From positions 1-64,000 of the forward strand of contig JAISFN010000145.1 of NCBI GenBank assembly GCA_031263585.1: DNA of 64,000 nucleotides, read 5' to 3'. Within the stretch, counting starts at the first letter, position 1. Each line of letters begins with the position of its first letter. The position numbers were made by a program, and so were the translations under genes. Shown in pieces: positions 25,573 to 34,697 of this stretch. Below the pieces are notes generated by a model that did no database searches, had not been told where the DNA came from, and saw nothing but the letters and a program-made list of their open reading frames with translations. Source of the stretch: Prevotellaceae bacterium. Lineage in GTDB: Bacteria; Bacteroidota; Bacteroidia; Bacteroidales; UBA932.

Positions 25573-25840
25573 TCTCCGGAATTTGTTCTCTGCGATAGAA
25601 GATAAAATTCCTTAATTGAATGACAGTTAAAACAGCCTAAAACCTGATTCAACTTGTGAATTTCTTTGGTAAAATTCCCGTTGGACAGTTTGGTATGCCT
25701 AAATCTTCACTACATGTAAACATGACTGTGGTGTCCCTAGGTATTATATTTATCGCAGCCTATATAATTCAAAAATTTTATTTGACCGGCAAATGCCGCA
25801 TATATCATTATTGCTTACATAGCAATATGTGTGGCATAAA

Positions 25841-25871
<31 letters not shown>

Positions 25872-25907
25872 CTGACGGCCAATATATAAAAAATAAAACA
25901 TTTAAGC

Positions 25908-25943
25908 AATACGCCTTGCGCAAATTTTTGCGCAAGGCGTATT
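25908..25943 (+). terminator. 17-bp perfect leader hairpin before UpxY
   Basis: Arms 25908-25924 and 25927-25943 (core TACGCCTTGCGCAAA) pair perfectly over 17 bp with a 2-nt loop, followed by TGTTTATATT. It ends 42 nt before the UpxY ATG. In Bacteroides capsule loci the UpxY protein counters premature termination in its own leader, and this hairpin is a natural candidate for the stop site. Confidence 0.7.
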
Positions 25944-25985
25944 TGTTTATATTCCACTGCTAAACAAGGATTTTAAAAATTGATT

Positions 25986-26525
25986 ATGGCTTTCGCCAAC
26001 AATATCTTTTGGTATGCTGTTCGGGTTACCTATTGCAGAGAAATGATATTTAAAAAACATTTAGATGCTTTGAATATCGAAAACTTCATACCAATGCAAT
26101 ATACGCTGGTGGAAAAAGGTGGAAAAAAGCGAAAAAAATTAGTTCCGGTTATTCATAACCTCATTTTTATTAAAGTAACAAGAGGTGTCCTTGACGGAAT
26201 TAAACAAAAAGTCGAAAATGAAACTCCTATTCGCTATATCATAGATAAAGCTGTTAACCGTCCGGTTACAGTTCCTGATAAACAAATGGAAAATTTCATT
26301 AATGTATCCAAACATTATGATGAACAAATAGTGTATTTAGATATATCTACGCTAAAAAAAGGCGATAAAGTCCGTATCACCGGAGGACCTTTCTCCGGAA
26401 TCGAGGGAGAATTTTTACGCGTTAAAGGCGACCGTAGGGTCGTAGTTAACCTCGAAAATATTATGGCTGTGGCAACTGCATTTATACATCCGTCATTAAT
26501 CGAAATTCTTCATGAGCAAAAATAG
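25986..26525 (+). CDS. UpxY-family NusG-like transcription antiterminator
   Basis: A 179-aa NusG paralogue. The N-terminal NGN domain begins WYAVRVTYCREMIFKKHLDA; the C-terminal KOW domain reads LKKGDKVRITGGPFSGIEGE. As first gene of a capsule operon it matches the UpxY proteins of Bacteroides, which travel with RNA polymerase and let it read through the leader of their own operon. I use ATG 25986; TTG 25980 is a weaker option. It overlaps the next gene by 14 bp. Confidence 0.9.
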   Translation: MAFANNIFWYAVRVTYCREMIFKKHLDALNIENFIPMQYTLVEKGGKKRKKLVPVIHNLIFIKVTRGVLDGIKQKVENETPIRYIIDKAVNRPVTVPDKQMENFINVSKHYDEQIVYLDISTLKKGDKVRITGGPFSGIEGEFLRVKGDRRVVVNLENIMAVATAFIHPSLIEILHEQK

Positions 26526-28527
26526 CAAAATACAAAGGCTGATAAGGCGCTTTATCCGGCAACGTTATCTAAATTACTGGATTGTCTTGTCAATTGACGC
26601 TTTTCTTTCAGCGATATCGTCAGCGGCGGCATATTTTGTAGTGAGCCGTTTGGTTCGAGTTGATAGTACTTTAAAAGAAATGTGCTGCATCTTAAGTATA
26701 TCATTTCTTATTAGCGGACTAGCGTCACTGGCGCTCAATACCTACCGGCACATTATCCGCTACTCTACCCTTAAAGATTTATGGCGGACGGCAGTTAATG
26801 TACTGTTTAAGATATCAGGGATGTTTGTTGCTGTGTTTTTTGTATTTAACTGGAAATATCTAACAGGTAATCAACTGATGTTATGTCTGATATTCGATGC
26901 AATGTTTACAGCCGTATTGATGGTTGGCGTCAGGGTACTTATGCTTGTTTGCCACGAGGCGCTTTTTAGGGAAAAATCTTCGGAACAGGAACCGATACTT
27001 ATTTATGGGATAAATGAAAAAAGTGTCGCATTAAAACTACGCTTGCAGGACAGTACCCGCTATGAAGTTATAGGCTTTTGCATTAACGGGAATAATTATA
27101 AATCGTACAAAGCGGCCGGATTGCCAATTTACCATTTTAATAACGAGATTTATTTTCAAAGAATTATCGAGCAAAAAGGAATAAAAGGAGTTTTGTTTGC
27201 CAAACAGCAAGATATATATAAAGAACGGGATAGATTAATTTTATACTGCGGAAGCAATAGAATAAAAACATTGATAGCTCCGGGTATTGACGAAGCTAAT
27301 GCTAACAATATAAACAAAGGAATCCGTACCTTAAAAATAGAAGATTTGCTCGGGCGTGAGGAAATCTGTATCAATATGGATGAGGTAATGGCCGATTTCC
27401 GCAATAAAACAGTTCTGGTAACCGGAGCGGCCGGGAGTATAGGCGGCGAGCTTTGCCGGCAAATAGCCACTTTAGGCGTCAAACAACTCATATTGTTCGA
27501 TTCGGCCGAAACGCCATTGCACAACATTCAGCTTGAACTGGAAAAAACTTTCTCCGGTTTGAACTTTGTCTCAATTATCGGCGATGTGCGGATAAAGGCG
27601 CGGGTTGAGATGGTATATGAAAAGTATCATCCTCAAATAGTTCTTCATGCCGCGGCCTATAAACATGTGCCGTTAATGGAATTAAACCCTTGCGAGGCGG
27701 CGCTTGTAAATGTGATTGGCACCCGCCATGTAGCAGATATGGCGGTGAAATACGAGGTTGAAAAAATGATTATGGTTTCAACCGATAAAGTTGTGAATCC
27801 TACAAATATAATGGGCGCTTCAAAACGTTTGGCCGAGATTTATATACAATCGTTAGGATGCGCTATTGAAAATAAAAAACTGAATGGTAAAACCCGCTTT
27901 ATCACTACCCGTTTTGGGAATGTTTTGGGCAGTAACGGTTCGGTAATTCCCCGTTTTAAAGAGCAAATTGAAAACGGCGGTCCGGTTACGGTTACCCATC
28001 CCGATATTATCCGTTTTTTTATGACTATTCCCGAAGCTTGCCGACTTGTTCTCGAAGCCGCCACTTTAGGGAAAGGTAATGAAATATTCGTTTTTGAAAT
28101 GGGTAAACCGGTTAAAATTGTTGATTTGGCCAAGCGGATGATAATTCTTGCAGGTTACAAACCCGATGAAGATATTAGAATAGAATTTACAGGCTTGCGC
28201 CCGGGCGAAAAATTATACGAAGAGTTATTGAACGCCGACGAAAATACAATACCTACAAACAATAAAAATATAAGCGCGGCTAAAGTGCGCCGGTACGAGT
28301 ACTCGTCGATAGTTGAAACTTACAATGAGCTCGAAATCTTGTCATGGCAAATAAAAATTGACGATACTGTACGTTTAATGAAGCAAATGATCCCCGAATT
28401 TATTTCGCAAAACTCAAAATACTGCGATATCGATAAAGAATTAAACCCGAACGTCAATGGTACAAAAAAAAGAATAGCTGTTGAGGGCGTTTATCAATTA
28501 CATTTTAATACCAATAACGAAATATAA
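26512..28527 (+). CDS. Membrane nucleoside-diphosphate-sugar dehydratase (CapD/PglF/FlaA1 type)
   Basis: A 671-aa protein. Four to five N-terminal membrane helices (residues ~15-150) and a CoA-binding-like Rossmann region (~150-290) precede the SDR catalytic domain (~300-590) with the NAD motif VTGAAGSIGGEL near 303, the STDKVVNPTNIMGASKR active-site stretch near 423-438 (Met in place of the usual Tyr) and RFGNVLGSNGSVIPRF. Such enzymes convert UDP-GlcNAc to a 4-keto-6-deoxy sugar (UDP-GlcNAc 4,6-dehydratase), the first step to sugars such as bacillosamine or QuiNAc/FucNAc. No aminotransferase or matching reductase was recognised nearby, so the final sugar is open. Confidence 0.9.
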   Translation: MSKNSKIQRLIRRFIRQRYLNYWIVLSIDAFLSAISSAAAYFVVSRLVRVDSTLKEMCCILSISFLISGLASLALNTYRHIIRYSTLKDLWRTAVNVLFKISGMFVAVFFVFNWKYLTGNQLMLCLIFDAMFTAVLMVGVRVLMLVCHEALFREKSSEQEPILIYGINEKSVALKLRLQDSTRYEVIGFCINGNNYKSYKAAGLPIYHFNNEIYFQRIIEQKGIKGVLFAKQQDIYKERDRLILYCGSNRIKTLIAPGIDEANANNINKGIRTLKIEDLLGREEICINMDEVMADFRNKTVLVTGAAGSIGGELCRQIATLGVKQLILFDSAETPLHNIQLELEKTFSGLNFVSIIGDVRIKARVEMVYEKYHPQIVLHAAAYKHVPLMELNPCEAALVNVIGTRHVADMAVKYEVEKMIMVSTDKVVNPTNIMGASKRLAEIYIQSLGCAIENKKLNGKTRFITTRFGNVLGSNGSVIPRFKEQIENGGPVTVTHPDIIRFFMTIPEACRLVLEAATLGKGNEIFVFEMGKPVKIVDLAKRMIILAGYKPDEDIRIEFTGLRPGEKLYEELLNADENTIPTNNKNISAAKVRRYEYSSIVETYNELEILSWQIKIDDTVRLMKQMIPEFISQNSKYCDIDKELNPNVNGTKKRIAVEGVYQLHFNTNNEI

Positions 28528-28535
28528 GCTGATTT

Positions 28536-29327
28536 ATGAATAAGTATCTTGTTCCGATTTTCTTATTTATGTGCTTGCTTTCATCATGCAACACCTCAAA
28601 AAAAATTGTTTATTTACAGAACTCTGTGAATAATACTCCCGAAAAATTCGAAACGAATTTGGGCATTGTTATTCAGCCTAAAGACATGTTGTCGGTTATT
28701 GTTTCAAGCAGAAACCCGGAACTGGCGGCTCCTTTTAATCTGCCTATGGTATCGTATCAGGTAGGGAGCGAAATAACTTCGGCGGGAGGCGGTCAACGTA
28801 TATTAGGCTATGTAGTGGATAATAATGGTAATATTGATTTTCCCATACTAGGGCAAGTTAAAGTAGCCGGACTTACCCGTTGGCAATTATCCGAAATGCT
28901 TAAGCATCGGCTGATTAACGACGACTTGATAAAAGACCCAATCGTTACAGTCCAGTTCATGAATTTTAGGGTTTCGGTTATGGGAGAAGTTAATTCTCCC
29001 GGAACATACAATATCAATGGCGATAGGGTTACTTTATTGGAAGCCATTAGCTTAGCCCGCGACCTCAGCATATTCGGCAAGCGCGGTAATATTGCTGTTA
29101 TCCGTGAAAAAGATGGAGAAAGGACTATTTACCGCGTCGATTTACGTTCAACGGATTTATTCAATTCTCCTGTATATTATCTGCAGCAAAATGATATTGT
29201 TTATGTTGAGCCAAACAAAGTACGCGCAGGGCAATCGACAATTAACGAGAACAATTTTAAGTCGGTAAGCTTATGGATGTCATTAGCCTCGTTTATTACT
29301 TCATTGATCGTTCTTATTGTAAAATAA
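28536..29327 (+). CDS. Polysaccharide export outer-membrane lipoprotein (Wza-like)
   Basis: A 263-aa lipoprotein with lipobox LLSSC near residue 18. The Poly_export domain starts at IVIQPKDMLSVIVSS and is followed by an SLBB-like domain (VSVMGEVNSPGTYNINGDRV). The C-terminal segment SLWMSLASFITSLIVLIVK would cross the outer membrane. It builds the export channel paired with the Wzc-like protein encoded next. Confidence 0.93.
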   Translation: MNKYLVPIFLFMCLLSSCNTSKKIVYLQNSVNNTPEKFETNLGIVIQPKDMLSVIVSSRNPELAAPFNLPMVSYQVGSEITSAGGGQRILGYVVDNNGNIDFPILGQVKVAGLTRWQLSEMLKHRLINDDLIKDPIVTVQFMNFRVSVMGEVNSPGTYNINGDRVTLLEAISLARDLSIFGKRGNIAVIREKDGERTIYRVDLRSTDLFNSPVYYLQQNDIVYVEPNKVRAGQSTINENNFKSVSLWMSLASFITSLIVLIVK

Positions 29328-29363
29328 ACATCCTATTATAAAACTAAATACTTATTATAAAGC

Positions 29364-31718
29364 ATGGTAGAAAACCGGAAAGCAAAGAGTGAAGATTTTC
29401 AAATTAGCGATTTATGGATAAAACTTGTTCGTAACTGGTATTGGTTTGTATTATCAGCTATTGTGTGTTGCGGATTAGCTTTTTTGTATCTCGAAAGAAC
29501 GCCGAATTTATACGTTTGCAATGCGGCAGTCCTAATTAAGGATGGTTCGCGAAATACCGTGAATGAAGAGATGGCCGTTTTTCAAGACATCGGCATGTTC
29601 AAAGTCAACACAAATGTTAATAATGAAATAGAGGCATTTAGGTCGCCGCATTTAATGCAGGAAGTTGTTCAGCGCTTAAATTTGGATATAGAATACCGCA
29701 TTAAAAACCGGTTGAAAACAATAGAGCTTTATACGCAGTCCCCAATTATAGCCTCATTTCCGGAGGCTCAAAGTCAAGAATCATTTTCTTTTACGGCCAA
29801 TTTGCGTCCGGATAGCGGAATATATCTTTCGGAATTTATGAGAAATGGAGAAATTTTGGGGGAGCAACAACTAAAGGCCGCATTTCATGATACGATATCT
29901 ACTCCTGTGGGTCGTGTAATTATTACGCCTTCTCTTTATTATACAAAAGACTTTAACGCTCCCATCAATATAGTAAAGCGGCATAGCCGGGCTGTAGCGT
30001 CGGCATTTATAAGTAAATTATCGGTTTCCCTCTCCGAAAGAACAACCATAATCGATTTAAGGCTTACCGACATTTCAATCCGGCGGGCCGATGATGTTTT
30101 AAATACTTTAATCGCTGTGTATGACGAAAACAGGATAAAAGAAAAAAGCCAGATAGCTATCAATACGTCTAATTTTATTAACGAACGCCTTGCTATTATT
30201 GAGCAGGAATTAGGAGGTATCGATACCGACATAGAAAAATATAAAAGCGAGCATTTGTTGACGGATGTGCGTTCGGCCGGAGCGATGTTCATGAGCGAAT
30301 CAAGCGAGTATTCATCTAAAGCCTTCGAATTGAATAACCAACTCTCTATTGCCAAATATATCCGTGATTATTTAGTCGATCAAAATAAAGCGATGGAATT
30401 ATTACCGGCAAATTCCGGGCTAAGCAACCTTAATATACAATCGCAAATAGGAGAGTATAATTCATTATTGCTTAAACGGGAAAACTTAATAGCGAACAGC
30501 AGCGGGAAGAATCCGTTGATTATGGATATGAATAACTCGTTAAGCGCACTAAAACAGTCAATTATCCGCTCAGTCGACAACTTAATCGTAAGCCTTAATT
30601 TGGAAATATCGGGCATCAAGGCCCAGGAGTCGCAGACGGTAAAACGTATTGCATCCAATCCGGGGCAAGAGAAATATTTATTATCAATAGAACGCCAACA
30701 AAAAATTAAAGAGTCTTTATATCTTTATTTATTGCAAAAGCGTGAAGAAAATGAACTGTCGGGCGCTATTACCGTGAGTAATACCCGAATCATAAACCCG
30801 GCTATAAGTAATAATACTCCCGTTTCCCCTATTTTCAGTAAAATAATATTAGCCGCCTTATTGATCGGGCTAGCTATTCCCGCCGCTATAATCTGGATTA
30901 GAGAAACGCTTAATACAAGCATCAGGGGGAAAAAAGATTTAATCAATAATCTTACGATTCCTTATTTGGGCGAAATTCCTTTAGCTTCCAAAAGGGCTTT
31001 AAAAGTAGATAAAAAAGGGCTTATTATTGTTCAGGAACAGAGCCGCGATATTGTAAGCGAGGCATTCAGGGTTGTACGTACCAATATGGATTTTATGCGG
31101 ATGAGATCGCAGAACTTAAAATCCATAATGTTTACATCATTTAATCCAAACTCCGGAAAAACATTTCTAACGGTTAATATGGCTATGAGTTTCGCGCTGA
31201 CAGGCAAAAAAATAATGGTGATAGACCTGGATATGCGCAAAGCCTCGTTAAGCGAATATATATTATCGCCAAAAACGGGGATATCGAACTATTTAAGCGG
31301 AATGCTTACTAACATCGATGCAATAATATGCAAAGCGCCTTTTCATGCAAATATGGATATCATCCCGGTGGGAGTAATACCGCCAAACCCTGCGGAACTT
31401 TTACTAAGCGATAATCTCAAAATTTTACTGGACAAATTAAAGGAAAGCTACGATTATATTTTTATCGACTGTACTCCGGTTGAATTGGTTGCCGATACAG
31501 CTATTGTAGGGAAACAAACCGACCTTAGCATATTTGTAGCCCGCGAAGGTATGTTGGATCGTAGATTATTACCCGAAGTAGAAGGCCTTTATAAAAGCGA
31601 CGCCTTCAACAATATGGCGGTATTGCTCAACTGCTCGCGGCATGCCGCGCGTTACGGATACCATCGTTATGGCTATTATGGTTACGGGCATAGCGGTAAA
31701 TCGAGACGACGGAAATAA
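29364..31718 (+). CDS. Wzc-like polysaccharide co-polymerase / BY-kinase
   Basis: A 784-aa inner-membrane protein. An N-terminal Wzz domain follows the first membrane helix (WYWFVLSAIVCCGLAFLYL), then a large coiled-coil periplasmic part, a second helix near 485-505, and a cytoplasmic tyrosine-kinase domain with Walker A FNPNSGKTFLTVN (Lys ~598), Walker A' MVIDLDMRKASLS and Walker B YDYIFIDCTPVEL (~700). The tail is a tyrosine cluster (RYGYHRYGYYGYGHSGKSRR), the autophosphorylation site of BY-kinases. It controls chain length and export together with the PHP phosphatase encoded downstream. Confidence 0.95.
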   Translation: MVENRKAKSEDFQISDLWIKLVRNWYWFVLSAIVCCGLAFLYLERTPNLYVCNAAVLIKDGSRNTVNEEMAVFQDIGMFKVNTNVNNEIEAFRSPHLMQEVVQRLNLDIEYRIKNRLKTIELYTQSPIIASFPEAQSQESFSFTANLRPDSGIYLSEFMRNGEILGEQQLKAAFHDTISTPVGRVIITPSLYYTKDFNAPINIVKRHSRAVASAFISKLSVSLSERTTIIDLRLTDISIRRADDVLNTLIAVYDENRIKEKSQIAINTSNFINERLAIIEQELGGIDTDIEKYKSEHLLTDVRSAGAMFMSESSEYSSKAFELNNQLSIAKYIRDYLVDQNKAMELLPANSGLSNLNIQSQIGEYNSLLLKRENLIANSSGKNPLIMDMNNSLSALKQSIIRSVDNLIVSLNLEISGIKAQESQTVKRIASNPGQEKYLLSIERQQKIKESLYLYLLQKREENELSGAITVSNTRIINPAISNNTPVSPIFSKIILAALLIGLAIPAAIIWIRETLNTSIRGKKDLINNLTIPYLGEIPLASKRALKVDKKGLIIVQEQSRDIVSEAFRVVRTNMDFMRMRSQNLKSIMFTSFNPNSGKTFLTVNMAMSFALTGKKIMVIDLDMRKASLSEYILSPKTGISNYLSGMLTNIDAIICKAPFHANMDIIPVGVIPPNPAELLLSDNLKILLDKLKESYDYIFIDCTPVELVADTAIVGKQTDLSIFVAREGMLDRRLLPEVEGLYKSDAFNNMAVLLNCSRHAARYGYHRYGYYGYGHSGKSRRRK

Positions 31719-32431
31719 TGTTCGGACTTTTTCGTAAAAGTATTATCAGCTCCGGCATATTAAACAATTTTACCGATATCCATACGCATATTATGTATGG
31801 GGTAGACGACGGTATGAGAACAATTGAAGAAAGCTTTGCCGCCCTCGACTTTTATGAAAAACAGAATGTAAAGCGCGTGTATTTTACGCCGCACATAATG
31901 GAGGACTTGCCAAACAATACCCCCGAGTTTTTAAATAAGCGGTTTGAAAAGATAAAATCAGTTTATAACGGAGCGCTTGAATTGAAACTTGGCGCCGAAT
32001 ATATGCTGGATTCTTCTTTCGCAAAACAGCTCGATAACGGTTTATTAACAATACTGGATAACAAGGTTTTGCTTGAAACTTATACAATGAACGAGCCTGT
32101 CGGCTTCGAATCGGCATTATACGCTATTCAAAAAAAAGGATATGATGTTCTTTTGGCGCATCCCGAGCGCTACAGCTACATGACGATGAATGATTACCTA
32201 AAATTTAAACGGCAAGGCATTTATATACAGCTTAATATATTATCATTATTAGGGGCGTACGGGCATTCGGCCAAAATAAAAGCGCAGGAGCTGCTTCATA
32301 ATAACATGTACGATTTCGTAGGGTCGGACATGCACAGCTTAGGCTTTCATTCAAAAAAATATCAAAACAAAGGGTTAAAAAATAGGGAAGCGGACTTATT
32401 AAGCAGTTTAGTTGAGAAAAATAACCGGTGA
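31718..32431 (+). CDS. PHP-type tyrosine-protein phosphatase (CpsB/CapC/YwqE family)
   Basis: A 237-aa cytoplasmic metal-dependent phosphatase that would dephosphorylate the Wzc tyrosine cluster. Motifs are DIHTHIMYGVDDGMRTIEES (metal ligands), YFTPHIMEDLPNN, LLAHPERYSYM and DFVGSDMHSLGFH. Its ATG overlaps the TAA of the kinase gene by one base, indicating translational coupling. Confidence 0.93.
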   Translation: MFGLFRKSIISSGILNNFTDIHTHIMYGVDDGMRTIEESFAALDFYEKQNVKRVYFTPHIMEDLPNNTPEFLNKRFEKIKSVYNGALELKLGAEYMLDSSFAKQLDNGLLTILDNKVLLETYTMNEPVGFESALYAIQKKGYDVLLAHPERYSYMTMNDYLKFKRQGIYIQLNILSLLGAYGHSAKIKAQELLHNNMYDFVGSDMHSLGFHSKKYQNKGLKNREADLLSSLVEKNNR

Positions 32432-33411
32432 AAATGATATCGGGCAAAAAAATATTAGTAACAGGCGGCGCCGGCTTTATCGGCTCCCATTTATGCGGAA
32501 AATTACTGGACTTGGGAAATACGGTTGTTTGCCTGGATAATTTTTCAACAGGGAAATGGGAAAATATTCAGGCATTCTTATCTAGTCCTGATTTTATAGT
32601 AATAGAAGGCGACATTCGGAGTTTGAATGTTTGTCGAAAAGCTGTCGAGGGCATCGGCTATGTATTGCACGAGGCCGCCTTAGGCTCGGTTCCCCGTTCG
32701 ATAAAAGACCCCATTACAACAAATGAGGTTAATATTTCGGGCTTTTTAAATGTATTGCTGGCATCGAGGGATGCAAAAGTAAAACGCTTTATTTATGCGG
32801 CCAGCTCGTCGACATACGGCGATTCAACATTGTTGCCGAAAGTTGAAGACCTAATCGGTAAGCCGCTTTCGCCTTATGCCGTAACAAAATATGTGAACGA
32901 ATTGTATGCCGGTATTTTTTCAAAAACATACGGAATGGAGTGTATCGGCTTGCGTTATTTCAATGTATTTGGGCAACGGCAGAACCCCGATGGAGCTTAT
33001 GCGGCGGTTATCCCATTATTTGTAAAGAAACTGATTAAGCGCGAACCGCCGATAATCAATGGCGGCGGCGAATATTCGCGCGATTTCACATACATAAAAA
33101 ATGTTGTGCAAATGAACCTTCTGGCGCTATCCGTTCAAAACAAGGACGCCTTAAACACGGTATACAATACCGCGTTCGGGGAACGGACAACTCTAACGCA
33201 ATTGGTTAATTACCTCAAGGAATATTTAGGCGGATACGACCCTGAAATAAAAAACATAGAAATTGTTTACGGGCCGAACAGGGCCGGAGATATCCCCCAC
33301 TCTTTAGCCAGTATCGAAAAAGCCCGGAAATTACTGGGCTATAATCCCGAATACAGTATAAAAGAGGGTTTAAGGGAAGCCGTGGAATGGTATTGGAATA
33401 ATCTAAAATAA
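32428..33411 (+). CDS. UDP-N-acetylglucosamine 4-epimerase, WbpP/TviC type
   Basis: A 327-aa SDR enzyme. NAD motif VTGGAGFIGSHL near residue 11, AALGSVPRSIKDPITTNEVN, AASSSTYGDS and the YxxxK pair at Tyr150/Lys154 in SPYAVTKYVNELYA; GLRYFNVFGQRQNPDGAYAA follows. These stretches are typical of the WbpP/TviC group that interconverts UDP-GlcNAc and UDP-GalNAc (or their uronic acids). GTG 32428 overlaps the upstream TGA; ATG 32434 is an equally good start. It is paired with the dehydrogenase gene starting 2 nt downstream. Confidence 0.88.
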   Translation: MKMISGKKILVTGGAGFIGSHLCGKLLDLGNTVVCLDNFSTGKWENIQAFLSSPDFIVIEGDIRSLNVCRKAVEGIGYVLHEAALGSVPRSIKDPITTNEVNISGFLNVLLASRDAKVKRFIYAASSSTYGDSTLLPKVEDLIGKPLSPYAVTKYVNELYAGIFSKTYGMECIGLRYFNVFGQRQNPDGAYAAVIPLFVKKLIKREPPIINGGGEYSRDFTYIKNVVQMNLLALSVQNKDALNTVYNTAFGERTTLTQLVNYLKEYLGGYDPEIKNIEIVYGPNRAGDIPHSLASIEKARKLLGYNPEYSIKEGLREAVEWYWNNLK

Positions 33412-33412
33412 T

Positions 33413-34687
33413 ATGAACGATATAAAAATTGCGGTTATCGGGCTTGGCTATGTCGGGCTGCCTCTGGCGCGTTTGTTTGCTACAAAATATACGGTTGTGG
33501 GTTTCGACGTTAATAAAAACAGAGTAAGCGAACTGACGTCGGGCAAAGACCATACGCTGGAAGTTGACGAACAAACATTACAATCCGTACTGAAACGGCA
33601 TGCCGATGATAATACCGGCCTGTTTTGCTCATGCAATATCGACGATATAAAAAATTGCAATTACTATATAATAACGGTTCCTACGCCTGTCGACAAAAAT
33701 AACCGCCCCAATTTAACCCCGCTATGCAAAGCCAGCGAAACCGTTGGCAGAGTTCTTACAAAATATAATATAGTTATCTATGAGTCAACAGTATACCCCG
33801 GAGCAACCGAAGAGGATTGCATCCCTGTTATTGAAAAAACTTCGGGATTAAAATTTAATACCGATTTTTTTGCAGGCTATTCGCCCGAACGTATTAATCC
33901 GGGAGATAAGGAACATACTGTTGAAAAAATAAAAAAAGTAACCTCGGGTTCTACTCCTGAAACCGCCGAAAAAGTAAATGCGCTATATGCATCGGTAATT
34001 AGCGCCGGGACGCACCTTGCTCCAAGCATCCGGGTTGCCGAAGCCGCAAAAGTGATCGAAAACTCGCAACGCGATATTAATATTGCTTTTGTGAACGAAC
34101 TGAAAAAGATATTCGACCGTATGGATATCGATACAAATGCCGTGCTTGAAGCGGCCGGTACCAAATGGAATTTTCTGCCGTTTAAGCCGGGGCTTGTCGG
34201 CGGGCACTGCATAGGGGTCGACCCTTATTACCTGGCGCAAAAAGCGCAGGAATACGGTTATCACCCCGAAATTATACTTGCCGGTCGCCGTATGAACGAC
34301 AGCATGGGCGAATACGTTGCCGACGAAGTGGTAAAAAAGATAATAAAACAAGGCATATGCGTAAAAGGCGCTAATATTCTTATACTGGGCATTACATTTA
34401 AAGAAAATTGCCCCGATGTGCGCAATACAAAAGTTGTGGATGTAATAAATGCATTAAAGGAATACGACGTTAATATTACAATATTTGATCCCTGGGCCTC
34501 CCCCCAAGAAGTAAAGCATGAGTACGGTTTGGATATCTTAACTGAAATGCCCAAAGCTAAGTTTGACGCGGCGGTGCTGGCGGTAGCGCATAGGGAGTTT
34601 AAAAATTTAGATATCGATTCATGTTCAAATCTTATGTATGATTTAAAAAGATGTTTGTATGAAAACGAGATTAACTCATCGAAATAG
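33413..34687 (+). CDS. Nucleotide-sugar dehydrogenase, WbpO/TviB type
   Basis: A 424-aa NAD-dependent enzyme making UDP-N-acetylhexosaminuronic acid. N-terminal Rossmann motif VIGLGYVGLPLARLF, TVPTPVDKNNRPNLTPL, YESTVYPGATEEDC, the conserved FFAGYSPERINPGD, and the catalytic Cys266 in GGHCIGVDPYYL. This is the TviB/WbpO branch, not UDP-glucose dehydrogenase. With the upstream epimerase it predicts GlcNAcA or GalNAcA in the repeat unit, as in Vi antigen. Confidence 0.9.
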   Translation: MNDIKIAVIGLGYVGLPLARLFATKYTVVGFDVNKNRVSELTSGKDHTLEVDEQTLQSVLKRHADDNTGLFCSCNIDDIKNCNYYIITVPTPVDKNNRPNLTPLCKASETVGRVLTKYNIVIYESTVYPGATEEDCIPVIEKTSGLKFNTDFFAGYSPERINPGDKEHTVEKIKKVTSGSTPETAEKVNALYASVISAGTHLAPSIRVAEAAKVIENSQRDINIAFVNELKKIFDRMDIDTNAVLEAAGTKWNFLPFKPGLVGGHCIGVDPYYLAQKAQEYGYHPEIILAGRRMNDSMGEYVADEVVKKIIKQGICVKGANILILGITFKENCPDVRNTKVVDVINALKEYDVNITIFDPWASPQEVKHEYGLDILTEMPKAKFDAAVLAVAHREFKNLDIDSCSNLMYDLKRCLYENEINSSK

Positions 34688-34697
34688 ACTCTAATCA

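Noticed and set aside
25519-25650. Invertible capsule promoter flanked by inverted repeats
   Set aside because: Only a 7-8-bp match (TCAGGTT and its complement) was found around the promoter, much shorter than the inverted repeats of known Bacteroides switches, and no invertase gene is adjacent.
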